NCBI RefSeq assembly: GCF_000002235.5 | Contig: NW_022145599.1 | Span: 23,210,879 to 23,274,878, forward strand | Reading direction: 5' to 3' | Origin: Strongylocentrotus purpuratus | Taxonomy: Eukaryota; Echinodermata; Echinoidea; Camarodonta; Strongylocentrotidae | Length of the DNA stretch: 64,000 nt | Shown: one piece after another, positions 34,801 through 48,500 of the stretch | Position numbering within the stretch: position 1 is the first letter of the stretch | Layout: the number at the start of each line of letters is the position of its first letter | Translations under genes and position numbers: made by a program | Notes under the pieces: model-generated | The model's input: the letters and a program-made list of their open reading frames with translations, nothing else | Database searches by the model: none | What the model was told of the DNA's origin: nothing

Positions 34801-37800
34801 CCATCTCTGAACTTACTTTTATCCTCATCTGTAGTCTTTGCGACGAAGCGTATTTTTCCTCTTCTTCGTGCCTGTGAGGGTCTTCAGCTTGTGTTCAATG
34901 TACCTTTGTGAATGACTCTCTCCCACAAAATCAGGCTGTGCAGAGTAGTAAAATATAGTCTTAATAAATCTATTTGCTGCTTTAGTATACGAATGATGCA
35001 TGCGCATGATTTCATTATACGATCTATCCTCACTCCAGTTGAGACTGTATGTATTGCACGAAGCTGTTAGGCTGAGTGCGATAGATACACACAGCATCAA
35101 CGAGGGTGGATAAATCGTTTAATGAACGAATGAAAACATGCATCATTTGTTTTATACATCGCACACATAGATATAACAAGCGCACTTACCTCTATACCCA
35201 TTTACGCATAGTGCTGAGCAAGAATAGGCCCAATATGCACACACAGTACTGAGCGCTAACCTCTATGCGCATCATGCACATGCGCTAAAAAAGCGTGCAA
35301 TAGGACTGGAAAATATTGCACAGTGTTTTATGAAAAAGCGTGCAATAGGCTCAGTAAATGAATCACACGTGACCGCGCATGACCAATCATTTGATTAGGA
35401 TCTGGGAGTGAGTTGTCTAATAGTGGATATACATGTGAATGGCATAGGCTCGTGATGTACAGATCAACACTGACGTATCTTGCGAGATCCTCTCCAGTTC
35501 AGAGTTACTAATTCGCACCTTCAAAAATTAATAACTTTCTTATTTTTAATCAGTTTTTGCCAAACTTTCAGTCACTGGTTTCTCTCATTTTTCTCCTCCT
35601 TTTAAAGGGAGTGTAGCTGAGCAAATACTGGCTAACGCCATCTACGTCTTCTTTTGGACAACTGCACGTAAACGAACGGACTTGATTAACGGTATTCAGC
35701 GACTTAACCTCTACATGGTCAGCGTGCTAGCGTTCGCGAAACAGACCGAAGTTCTCCGCACGCTTCAGTTTTGCGTATTTAGCACCCACGTGATTGCTGA
35801 GGTCTCGTCGTCCGTAGTCATATTACTCCTTATTGGCCCCGAGTAGGGCCACGAGAGAGACACCTAGTCTCATCATGCTACACTCCCTTTAAAATCAACT
35901 TATGGACTTCACCTTTAAGCCAGCAGCTTTCCTTTGTCAGTCATCCATAGCATAGCTTAGTGTGAACGCACCCACCTTGGCCCTGCACAGTACAAATGAC
36001 AAGATGTGAAAGGGTCCAGTCAGCCCATTGTGTACTTGCAGGGTGCTTTGAACAACAGATGGAAGAAGTGACAATGACCTTATCGCCATTTTGCAAAGCC
36101 AGAAATATGTAGATTGCCTCATGTTGCACATTATATTTTATTAGTTATCATTATTTTCACCTCACAGTATTGAATCAGTAAGCTTTATTGGTCAGTACTG
36201 TATGTAATTCTGTCATTTTACACTGAAATTTATCATTTATACAGTCTTGTACAGTTTCATCCCGACTCTGAGAGACTACATCTCTTCTCCGTATCAGACG
36301 ACAGTCACATCAGAATATGGGATCTACAGACTAGCAGGTAAATGATTCAAGTCTCTCTTTAGTACAAGTCACAAATGCAAGTGAATTTGTTCATGCTTTG
36401 TTTACTAATGGTTGGGGCTGGGCTAATATAAATACTTGGATGTAATATTATAGTATTAATGACTGAATTTAACGTACCCTTTTTGGTGCTCTTACTGTCA
36501 GCAAGTCTTGCATTTGATCATCATCAAGAAGTTGAAATCTTGGGAGAGTTTCTTCAGCCATTTTTGCCTTCGGTTTGGAATTTAGTACGATCAAGATTTC
36601 AGTATTGAAATTACCGACCAATTCTTTGCACACGTACGGTATCCTCGATCGCTCAAACCAGTTTTTAACTATTTTCCCCGGTAACCATGGTAACTGGAAT
36701 TTTAGGACTAGCAGGTAAATGATTCAAGTCTCTTTTTAGTACAAGTCACAAATGCAAGTGAATTTGTTCATGCTTTGTTTACTAATGGTTGGGGCTGGGC
36801 TAATATAAATACTTGGATGTAATATTATAGTATTAATGACTGCTTTGAGAGAAATAGTTGTTTTTATACGCTGTATAAAACAACTATTTCTTGAACATTA
36901 AAGCAGTCATTAATACTTTTATATGCCAAAAAAAAAAAGAGTCAACTTATGACACCACTTTGGCCTTTCTCTAGTTTATCTGCACGGTTGTTTTTTATGA
37001 GTGTATCTTTGAGAGTAGACTAGATCTAGATTCTAGTCTAAGCAAGATACTTTTACAATTTTGGGGGTGGGCCGGCCCTGTGGGGAATATGGAAAAAAAT
37101 CTGCGCTTTCATATGACACCTCACTTATTGAGTATCACCTTCAGGATCACGAGCAATATTAGTTTGAATCTCTGGTAATTAAAACATTGACCAATTTAGC
37201 AATGGCCAATGCATAGGGATGTGTGCAAGTGCGCAATGGCCAATGCATAGGGATGTGTGCAATCTCAACGGGGAGGATTTTAGCACTACTAGACCTACTT
37301 ACTAGAATCTAGGCCTACTAGATCTACCGCATAGGCCGCACCCCAACTTTGACATTTCAAAGAGGGGAAAAAAAGAAGAAAAAACAAAAAACAAACAAAC
37401 AATCAAACAAACGGACAAAACAAAATAATCGTAATTTTCTCGTAAAACACTATTTTTTTTTACAAACTGATACCAAATTCATCAATATTCTTATAATTAA
37501 CGGAAGTTTAGCTAAAAAAGTGATCTCAGGCAGATTTAGTGTCCGATATATCCCTACCACAATGTACGGTGTAATGCGAAATTGCATGAAATGGAAAACA
37601 AAATGGCGACTTCGGATGGATGCTTTGCGGCAGCTCCGACAACCGGTCCCTTCCTTTACTTTTGCAATGCATTGGCACGAACTTAGAGCAAATGTTATTT
37701 TAGGAAGTTATTTTCATCTTCATGTCAACAATGCAAGATAAAATTGTCAGTAAGATGTGTGGAAATGTCCTTTACCATAGTGGTGTATATATATATATAT

Positions 37801-40800
37801 ATATATATATATTGTACCGTTCGTAGTCCCATATATGCAAATTCGTGCTGGTTTTGACTTTAGTTTTTTTTTTTTTTTTACTCTTTCCCCGCAAAGGCCG
37901 CACCCCGACTTTTTGATATTTTCTCTTCCAAAAATACTGCGGCCTTTACGCCGGCAAATACAGTATTTTATGGAGAATTTAACGTACCCTTTTTGGTGCA
38001 CTTACTGTCAGCAAGTCTTGCATTTGATCATCATCAAGAAGTTGAAATCTTGGGAGAGTTTCTTCAGCCATTTTTGCCTTCGGTTTGGAATTTAGTACGA
38101 TCAAGATTTCAGTATTGAAATTACCGACTAATTCTTTGCACACGTACGGTATCCTCGATCGCTCAAACCAGTTTTTAACTATTTTCCCGGTAACCATGGT
38201 AACTGGAACTTTACAACTATTATTTTAGAACTATTACATGGGTTTGGAATTTTACAGGAATAGTTAAAGTTTATGAATGCAATTTCGACCAATCAGATGG
38301 CTGGATTTCTTAAGTGAGGTATATAATCTTGTATAGCTAGTCATGTTTCGACTAAAAAAGGCCAATAGGGTGTCCCTGAGAGAGGTATTCTGTTGGACGA
38401 GGATGACCATCTAGCCGATCTGTACTGCTGTGAGCGGTAGGTATCAGCTGCCTTGTATGGGTGATACGTGGTCTGGGGTCAACCATGAATGTTGCCCTGA
38501 TCAGCAGATTTCACCACACCTAATGTCGCTTTCTGTTCATCTTTCATGTGTTTTAGTTTAACTCTCTTTCCTAAATCATCCCCAAAGAGGAATTTTGTCA
38601 CAGGTGCTTTGCACAAATGAGAGTAAGCCGGGTTCATATCTGGATTGATGAGTTCTTTACACAGGGAGTTCATCTCATAGTTGGCATTGGAGAGCAATGC
38701 TGAAGCATCCTGCTGTGTCTCTGTGAGGTTAGCAGACGAAAGCAGATGTGTATACGCAGTTAAGCCCCTCGTAAGGAGCTTTTGAACTATGGTCAGTTTT
38801 AGTTCACGACTTCGAGTAAACGGTGACAACTTTTACCAAATTACCGGGTTAACTTTTGGTACATCTAGGATGGGACAATTGCTCGTCAGCAAGTTCTTAG
38901 CCTAGGTTTCTTCAAGAACTTTATCCTCAAATTTTTGATTTGGCATGTAAGAAGTGGAACTAGCTACTTCATCGTCGAGTGGTGTACCCACATCTGTCTG
39001 TGCTGCAAACTTCATTGCAAAAGCAGGGATAACTGTTAGAGTCAGCATGCAAGTGCTGCCTCATTTCATCCTCAAGCACTGACTCATCTCCACCATAAAC
39101 ACATGTAGTGTCCTCATCTACCCCCGGCAAATTGCATGATGGGGGCTCATAATCATAACTTGTGCTTGCCTCAAATCAATCTGCCTCTGCTTGAAGTAGA
39201 GGCTCTAGCCTGCTTCTGAGCTGGTGCCGGTGGAGTTTGAGTTTGAGGGAGAGCCTCAATCATTCGCGATAACATATTCTCCAATTTAGAGAGGCAGGTG
39301 TCATAATCCACAGTTGCAGGCATTGATTTTTGTCTCGCCTGCGTAGCAAAAAGCGAGATATAGGCACCGCTTTTCCGGTGACGGCGACGGCGGCGTCGAC
39401 ATCAAAAACTTAACCTAAGGTTAAGTTTTTGAATTGTTAATATATTTTTAAAGTATAGGTTCTTAGTCAATGAAACTTTGACTAAAGGGTAATCAAGTAT
39501 CCCCAATCATGTGAGTAGAATTTCAGATCACAAAGTCAAGGTCAAAGGTCATTTCAGGTCAACAGACTTGGACTATGTTGTAGCATCATCATTAAAAACT
39601 TAACCTAAGGTTAAGTTTTTGAATTTTTATGCCTCCGTTACGAAGTAGCCGGAGGCATTATGTTTTCGGGTTGTCCGTCCGTCCGTACGTCCGTCCGTAC
39701 GTCCGTACGTACGTACGTACGTACGTCTGTACGTACGTACGTCCCGTTCTCGTGATCGCGTTATCTGAAGAACTGGTTGATGGATTCCTGCCAAACTTTG
39801 GTCATGTATGTATCTTGTAGAGCCGATGAACTGATTAGATTTTGGGGTTACGAGGTCAAAGGTCAAAGGTCACAGGGCTCATTATGTATGCAAAACGAGC
39901 TCGTGATCGCGTTATCTGAAGAACTGGTTGATGGATTCCTGCCAAACTTTGGTCATGTATGTATCTTGTAGAGCCGATGAACTGATTAGATTTCGGGTCA
40001 CGAGGTCAAAGGTCAAAGGTCACAGGGCTCATTATGTATGCAAAACGAGCTCGTGATCGCATTATCTGAAGAACCGATTGATGGATTGCTGCCAAACTTA
40101 GGTCATGTATGTTACTTGCAAAGCCAAAAAACTGATTAGATTTTGAGGTCACGAGGTCAAAGGTCAAAGGCCACAGGGCTCATTATGTATGCAAAACGAG
40201 CTTGTGATCGCGTTATCTGAAGAACCGATTGATGGATTGCTGCCAAACTTAGGTCATGTATGTTACTTGCAGAGCCGATGAACTGATTAGATGTAGGGGT
40301 CACAAGGTCAAAGTTCAAAGATCACAGGGCACATTATGTATGCAAAAACAGCTCGTGATCGCGTTATCTCAAGAACCGATTGATTGATTCCTGCCAACTT
40401 AGGTCATGTATGTTTCTTGCAGAGCCAATGAACTGAGTAGATTCTTGGTTCATAAGGTCAAAGGTCATGGGCTCATTATGTATGCAAAAATAGCTTGTAA
40501 TCACAATATTCTGAAAACCTGTTAATGGATTACAATTGAACTTGAATTTGAAAAATTTCTTCTGTTTTGGTTTGTAAAATTGCTCTATGACGGAGGCATC
40601 ATTTTCGACTGCGCGCAGTCGAAGTTCCATCTAGTTGATATAATTTTGAAAGTATATGTTCTTAGTCAATGAAACTTGGACTATAGGGTTTTCAAGTCTC
40701 CCCAATCATGTGAGTAGAATTTCAGGTCACTAAGTTAAGGTCAAAGGTCATTTAAGGTCAACAAACTTAGACTTTGTTGTGGCATCAACATCAAGATTTT

Positions 40801-43800
40801 CAAAATGCTTCTTCTTCGTTATTTTTCAACTGATTTTGATTCTGATTGTTTCATATGATAGGGCTAGGAGGGGGATTTAAAACTTCTACACAGAATCGTG
40901 AAATTCATTATCTATGCTAACTTATGCAAAATTATTCGAAATCACAAAAAATGCTTCTTCTCCTTCATTTCTCGACCGATTTTGATTTGGTTTGCTTTAT
41001 CTGGTAGAGCTAACTTTGGTACACTAAATTTCTACACCAAATTTTGAAATTGTTCTCCATTAATTAATAATGGTAATTTATGCAAATTTATTCCAAAAAT
41101 AACAAAAATTGCTTCTTCTCCCTCATTTCTTGACCGATTGTGATTTGGTTTGCCTTATCTGGTAGAGCTAAATTTGGAACACTAAACTTGTACATGGAAT
41201 TTTGAGATTTTACTCCATTGATTAATTATGGTAATTTATGCAAATTTATTCCAAAAATAATTTAAAAATCACAAAAAATGCTTCTTCTCCTTCATATTTT
41301 GACCAATTTTGATTTGATTTGCTTTATATCGTAGAGCTAACTTTGGTACACTAAACTTGTACACAGAATTTTGAAATTATTCTCCATTAATTAATTATGG
41401 TAATTTATGCAAATTTATTCCAAAAATAACAAAAATTGCTTCTTCTCCCTCATTTCTTGACCAATTTTGATTTGGTTTGCCTTATCTGGTAGAGCTAAAT
41501 TTGGAACACTAAACTTCTACACAGAATTTTGAGATTTTACTCCATTGATTATTTATGGTATTTTATGCAAATGAAATGAAATTATGTCCCTTCCAGGGTA
41601 TCAAATTTTTATTTTTTGACCAGTTCAAAAGTGTACCACATAAAATTTACGATATTTGTTGTTGCGAGATGCGGATGAGCGCTACCTCATTGAAGTTCTG
41701 GTTTATCATATTGAATTGCGTTATGCAGGCGAGACCGCCGAGAGCGTTTCCTTTGTTCCTTGGATTTTTTGCTTTAACTTGTTTTCAAAGTCACTTTCTT
41801 CTTGTCTCCTGCGGAACTCTTGGGTTCATGATGCGGTAGTATGTGTGTGGCAGTCGCAGGGTACTTAGACCCATGGTGTGAATCAGCCCCTGGATGTCCC
41901 GGGTCAGGGTCCTTGTCTCTGCCCACTAACTCTGTGGGTTTCGGAGGGACCGAGGCCATGACGAAATTGTAGACAATTTCTCAAAAAGGGACCAAAAAAC
42001 TCAGAAATTTTTCCCAAAGGAAAACAAACGTAATAAGCTTACAGTTAGCAGTAGTTATTCGCCGGAAAACACAAAATTCCCGGAGAACAAAGCGTTGATA
42101 TTTCATGAAATTTTCTGAGTGCATGAAAGAGTTACTCTTTCAAAATGGCGACAGAAGCGATAATGAGTGCTCAAGGGCGAAGAGGCCTCTCAATTAGTCT
42201 CTTCACAAGACTCATGAAGTAAAATCATAATTATTGATTTTATTTAATAGTTGAACTGAAAAAATTACTCTATGTTAGTGCATCCACACAAAAACGTATT
42301 ACCGGTACTATCAATCTTACTTGGATGCTGGTGTGAAGAAATAAGATTCTTAGGGGGAAAATAGGACATTTACATTATCAATATCAAGAAAACAATTAGT
42401 GGATAGTGAGGCAATGACATCACAGACTCAAGAGTGAGTTGCCAATCCGTCTTGTGATTTTCAAATTTTTTCATGTCATCAAAAATTCATAACTTTCTTA
42501 TTAGTTATCAGATTTTGCTCAAATTTTTTTTGATTGGTTTGTCTGTTTTTTCTGCTTCTATTGAAAGTAAGTTATTTTTGGAGTGGAATTACCCTTTAAG
42601 AATTGAATAAATAAATGAAATGAAATGAAATCTTCTTCAAGCTTGAAAGTTTATTACAGTATTTATCCACACATTTCTGTTCTCTGCCATTATATCACAC
42701 CTCCAGTGTCATTTCACTCCATGTCTCAATGTTCCCCTTCCAGATGGTTCTTAGTTTACTTCTTGCTCTGGTATCTTCTATTTTTCCTTCCAATAAATCT
42801 TTGATGTCTTTTCATGTGGCCAAAGTATTTTGCCTTTCTTTCTTTAACCAATCAAAACAGGTTATTATCCCCTCGCCTACCAAGTCGGAGGGGATATAGT
42901 AACTAGTGCTGTAGTCAAACGTTTAACCGTCCGGTATCCGACCGCCCATGGAGTATTCCGTTTTCAATTGGACGGTTTTGTTTTCCCGTTTTTTAAAATA
43001 TTTTTTTTTAAATAATTAAAAAAAAAATATGTATATATGCAGTGCGTCCCAGAAAAAACGAAACCGAGAAGTATCGATGTTCTGTCATAACTTAGTCACA
43101 ACTATAATTAATGAATGATACATATTTGGAAAGCTTAGAGTCTCCTCTTTCAGTTGATGCTACTCTTGTGATGCATATTTCACGCATGAGTGATTAAAAG
43201 CAATTTGAAGGGAGGAAACCAAAAGACATTTGGCGGGCGGTATCTGAATTTCGAAGAAAAATTCACATTTCTAGAAAGTTCAGTTTCTGCCCTTTCATAT
43301 GACACCTCAATCAGGAAAAATGAGCGAGGAATGACAAAGTTCTGTTGGTTTAAAGTAGTGCTTGCATTTCCATAATTTTATTAAACGAATTCGTTTTCAC
43401 TGGCTGCCTGCCGTATCAATAAACAAAATTAACAAAAGACTTAACTCCGTTTCGTTGACAATCAGCCATAGACAAGAGTCTTTATGCATGGCTGATTGTC
43501 AACGAAACGGAGTTAAGTCTTTTGTCAAATCTGCTTTTTGCTACGGCAGGCACCCAGTGAAAACAAATTCGTTTGTTAAAATTATGAAAATGTAAGGGCT
43601 ACTTTAAACAAACAGAACTTTGTTATTCCTGGCTCATTTTTCTTGATTGAGGTATCATATGAAAGAACAGTGATTAACTTTCTAGAAATATGAATTTTTC
43701 TTTGAAATTCAGATACCGCCCACCAAATTACTTTTAATCACTCATGCGTGAAATATGCATCACGTGAGTAGCATCAACTGAAAGAGAAGACTCTAAGCTT

Positions 43801-45486
43801 CCCAAATATGTATCATTCATTAATTATGGTTGTGATTAAGTTATGATAAAACATCGATACTTCTCGGTTTCGTTTTTTCTGGGACGCACTGTATATATAT
43901 TTTTTTAAATTTTTTAAAAAAAAGTTTCGATTTATGCCCCTCCACCTGGCACTATGCCTGGCAATGTCTCCCAGCTCAGTAATCTGTGTGTTGACTCACC
44001 ACTCCGAAACTAGAACAACACTCCAATTTGTCTGTCATCTTGGTTTAAAAGTAATCTTTGTAATAGATCTCAATATGTAGTTTATAATAATAATTCATCC
44101 AACTTTTACACACGGCATACCACAAGGTTCTATCCTAGATCCTCTACTGTTTTTAATTTACATTAATGACCTTAAACATTCTAAAAACGACAATGTTACT
44201 ATTATTTGTGACAAGTTCACAAGCACAAATCAGCGCCTTCAAATGCACATCGCAGTTAAAAGACAGTCCTTTTTCACACGGACCTGGCTTGATACAGACG
44301 AGTCGGTCCCCCCCCCCCCCCAATTTTTTTCCTTTTTTTCCCTTTTTTTTCTTCTTTTTTTTCCTTCATATATATATTTTTTTAATCGTTTAACCGAAAA
44401 ACGTCCGGTTTTGACTGGCGGTTAAACGGAATTGGAGATATCCGTGATGTTACAGCGCCGCCGTCCGTCAGTAACAAATCTGGTTTCCGTTTCATAACTT
44501 TAGTAATGTTTGACAGATTTTAATAAAATTTGATATGAAGGTGTACATGGTATCAAAATACAGCCCAAGTTCGATTTTGGAGTATGTAGGTCAAAGGTCA
44601 TAGCTCATTGAGTATAAGAAAATTCTTTATTATATATGCGAACATGTGGTTTTCATTCAATAACGTAAGTAATGTTGAGTATGTACGTCAAAGGTCACAG
44701 CTCATTAAATATGCAAAAATTGCTAAATGTAGGCCATTTGTACCAGGCGAGGGGATGCTACATTTTGTGTTGACTTTTTTTGTTTAAGTCCTGCCATATG
44801 CAGTATTTTTTTGTTAGTTTTCATATATTTCCATGATATTCTCATCATTCTCCTGTATACCCAATATTGATTTAGCCATAGTTGCAAAGAACGCATACTA
44901 TGGCCGAGATAAATGGTTTGTGTCTAATCTGTTACACTAAAACTAAATTGTATCTGATTGGATAAAGGTTTTGATTAATATTCAACGAGAGTAAAGGAAG
45001 GATGGATGTCTTTCTACCTCCAAGGCCCTCATACACTAAACAAGAAGACTAAAGTCATGTTATACAAGAGCTTGATCTCACTTCTATTTTTAATCTTGAC
45101 TTTAGACCAAATGGTTTATATTCGAGTAGAATATGGACCCAAGAGTTATCAAACTGGGAGCATATTGGGGTGAACACAAATGAGCCACTCATGACTTGCA
45201 ATATTCATTTTGTACTAGTGATGTTGATTTGCAATGAATGATTCTCATGATATTTTCTTGTTGTCTATAATTGCAGCTGTCTATCTGTGTTAGAGACTCA
45301 TTATGGAGCGGTGACCGGTTTGTCTTTCTCTCAAGATGGTAACACCCTGCTGTCCAGCGGGAGGGACAGCGTAGTGGTCATCTGGGATCTAGTCATGAAT
45401 CTGGCAAAGAAAACCATTCCTGTCTTTGAGGTAAATTCTGCCTTCGTAAACTCCCCTATCTGATTGTGAGCGGGATACACCCCTCG

Positions 45487-45518
<32 letters not shown>

Positions 45519-48500
45519 TTCCTGTTCTGTTTCCGTATCTTGATCTGTACACAAAAGACCATTTTTTATGAGGCCTAAAAAAAAGGATGTATCTTGAAAT
45601 CTACGGTCTGCTTTTTTTTTAGAAAAAAAATGTTTAATGAATTAAAAAAAAGCATTAAAAACTGGAAGATATTACCCCAAAGAGGGAGAGAAAAAGAAGA
45701 AAAAAGATTTCCGACCAACCGACCCATGTTTTAGGACCTAAAGGACAATGCAACAATTTTTTTTAAAGGCCTTATTGTGGTATCTAAAGAGTTTAAATTA
45801 TAACTCAAAGTTTATGGAATTTGATTACTTGATTACTTTCAAATTGAGTTATGATATAATCATCAAATTTGACCCCTATGACTTAATGTACATGCATGAT
45901 GATGTAACATTTTTAAAACATTTTTGTTTTCTGCCTTAGCCCTTGGAAACTGTAGTCTTTCTACCAGAAGACAAAGATTTCCCACACATAACTCCAAAGA
46001 AGGAAAAGAAAGATTTCTGCTTCTTGACAGCAGGGGCAAAAGGTAGGAAATGAATTTTTTCTGTTGTGAATACCCCTTTAAACGCAGGGTATTGTACTGA
46101 CATCGTTACCACTTCTATAACGTATTATGCCATCTTTCAATTACACCATCTTTCGGTGAAGGCGTACACAGAGAGATTTCCGGTACCTGTACCCAAGCAT
46201 AATCATGCTCGCTTTTTCAGTTGGGGATGCACTGTGGGACATGGCTGTTGACACATCAAGACATTATGAGCACTATTGAGCAGCAGATGGCAGTATACGT
46301 ATATCTAAAGTTGTGTCAGTAGAATACCTGCCTTTAAAGAGTATTTGGTCATAGGTCCTTGGATGTTTTTTATGCTTCTGCCCACTGAAGGTGGGAGGAG
46401 GACAATAATTTTTTCAGTTTGTCCGTCAGTCCATCTCGCTTTTTCGTTGTGGCGATACATCAAGAACCAATTGAGATTTGAACTGCAAGCATCAAAGGTC
46501 ATAGTGGTCAATTTCTGAAATTACAGGTTTTAGCCTTGCTATTACAATATCTATCTATCTCAAGAACCACTAGAGATATGAGGTTAAAACTTATTGATAA
46601 TATGTATCATCATTGGAAAAAAATCTGATTAGATTTTTGGTAAGTAGGTCAAAGGTCATAGAGGTAATTTTGTTTAATTAGAGATATTACCCTTAATGCT
46701 AAATATATTACTCATCGCGAATATAGTATCGAATATAATATTGCTAGTGACATTCGTTTGTCTCGCAATGTATGGTCAACAAGGGATCAAAAGATCACGA
46801 TGTTTCGTGCGCCGCTGCAACACTTCGTCAGGTGATAAAATATATTGTAAGCAAGCGTCTTTTATACTCTATGGGTGGACCGGCGGTCAAATAATTTGAT
46901 CAATAATTAGAACAATAACGAGAAAGGCCTATTTGCCGAAGCACACGTGTGTTCAACCAATCAATCAATGTGCTGGCTCGGTGCAGGCCGGCTGGACGGG
47001 GAGTGTCATGGTGGCGTATCGTACGCATCCAAAATTCAGGGATATTGATCCCGTTGTCTCTGTTGAAATTATTGGGATTGAGACGTATATTGAATTGATA
47101 GCTTCTTTAGCCCTCCATGTGTACCAATGTCGTGTATAAAAGATGCTTGCTTACAATATATTTTATTACCTGACGAAGTGTTGCAGCGGCACACGAAACC
47201 TCATGATCTTTTGATCCCTTGTTATCACAATATGTCAAGAACTTCCTGAGGTATGAGCTTCAAACATGGTGACAGAATTATTATAGGAAAATGATCCAAT
47301 TACATTTTGGGGCTAGTAGGTCAAGATCACAGTCATTTAATTATAGGCTTTTTGTTTTCAATGTGATATGTCATGAATAATTCCATCCATTTCCTTTAAT
47401 GAATTTACGGAGATGCAGAAATTTGCATTTGTCTTGTTCCCACATATGAAGCTTGTTCATGGCTCGTTTCAGCAATGCTGGCATTTTCTTTTCTGATGTT
47501 CTTCTAAAGGACCCAAACCACTTAGATACATGTATAATAATTATATTTGCTTATATAGCGCCTAACACTTACTTTATCAGAAGTCTCTAAGCGCTCTACA
47601 ATAATGCAGCATAATTACCCTGGCTTTAGCAGTGCAGCTGTTACGCGCGCTGCGTTTCAAGGAATAAATTCCTACCAGGTACCCATTTACTTCACCTGAG
47701 TGGAGTGTGGCAAATGCAGATCAATGTCTTGCCAAAGGACATTATATGTGTTTAGATACTTTAAAAGGGCCGAAAACATTTAATACTCAAAGTTTCATTC
47801 AAGTTCAGTACACAATAATCCCTCAGTAATGAGATTGAGACCTGTCTATACATATCTGAGAAGTTAGGACCAAAAAAAGCTTAATTCAAGCCAAATATAT
47901 TGTATGCCCCTCAGGCTTACAAATAATAACAGTATAGAGGAAGTTACTTTGTAATCACAGAATAATAGAATGCTGTATTTATCCATACAAATTAAAGTAC
48001 AGTGAAAGAGAGTGTGCCGTTGACAGGAACACTATTAAACAGACAACTGCCTAATTTCAATTAGTATTTTGACAAAGACAGGCACTTGTGCTATGCTTTA
48101 TGTCTGGAAAGCATACACCGAAAGGTTTTCTAGCTGTTGACTTAGAACCCCTGGCAACCAAGTTAGTAATGTTTGCAAGGCAACACCTAGCCGATTATAG
48201 AGCAATGTGTATATTTTCCCATCCCTGTTTCATTTGTAACATCTGCTCACAGGTATCATGAAAGTCTGGTCATCTACTGGTCGGTGCCTGTACGAGCAGC
48301 GAGGAAGCCATTTACAGTCCTTGAAGAAACAGACCTCGGAAGACCAAAAACAACCAGCCATGATAACCAGTGCTATGATTTGTGAGGCCATTGGATGCAT
48401 TGCGGTGGTGACATATGACCACAACATCATTCTCTTTAGGCTGGAGGATTTGAAACTGGAGAAGCAGGTCAGAGTGATAGTTATCTGCAAGTGTGGACTT

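Larger units (their letters stand above)
33252..36244. other. TBL3 intron D-E, mostly unassigned outside listed elements
   Basis: Apart from the LINE remnant near 34440 and the TTAA element at 35602 no repeats were recognised. Short open frames on both strands (for example 34825-35100 minus) have no convincing similarity, though the latter may belong to the same LINE remnant. Confidence 0.45.
42904..44456 (-). mobile_element. hAT-like element, TAGTGTTGT family, inverted copy with nested insertions
   Basis: It starts TAGTGCTGTAGTCAAACGTT and ends CGGAATTGGAGATATCCG..GTTACAGC, the two family termini in reverse orientation. AGTAAC occurs on both outer sides, probably the remnant of the target duplication; the right terminus is degraded. 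A palindromic element (43040) and a LINE scrap (44045) lie inside. Confidence 0.75.
42869..44780 (+). mobile_element. Helentron-like family 4, split by a hAT insertion
   Basis: The 5' end ATCCCCTCGCCTACC forms a hairpin with GGAGGGGAT. AGGCGAGGGGAT at 44752-44763 is the inverse of the 5' word, close to the 3' end. Body sequence after the hAT (GACAGATTTTAATAAAATTT, ATGTAGGTCAAAGGTCATAG, ACGTCAAAGGTCACAG) has the usual tandem style. The exact 3' terminus is not defined. Confidence 0.65.
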
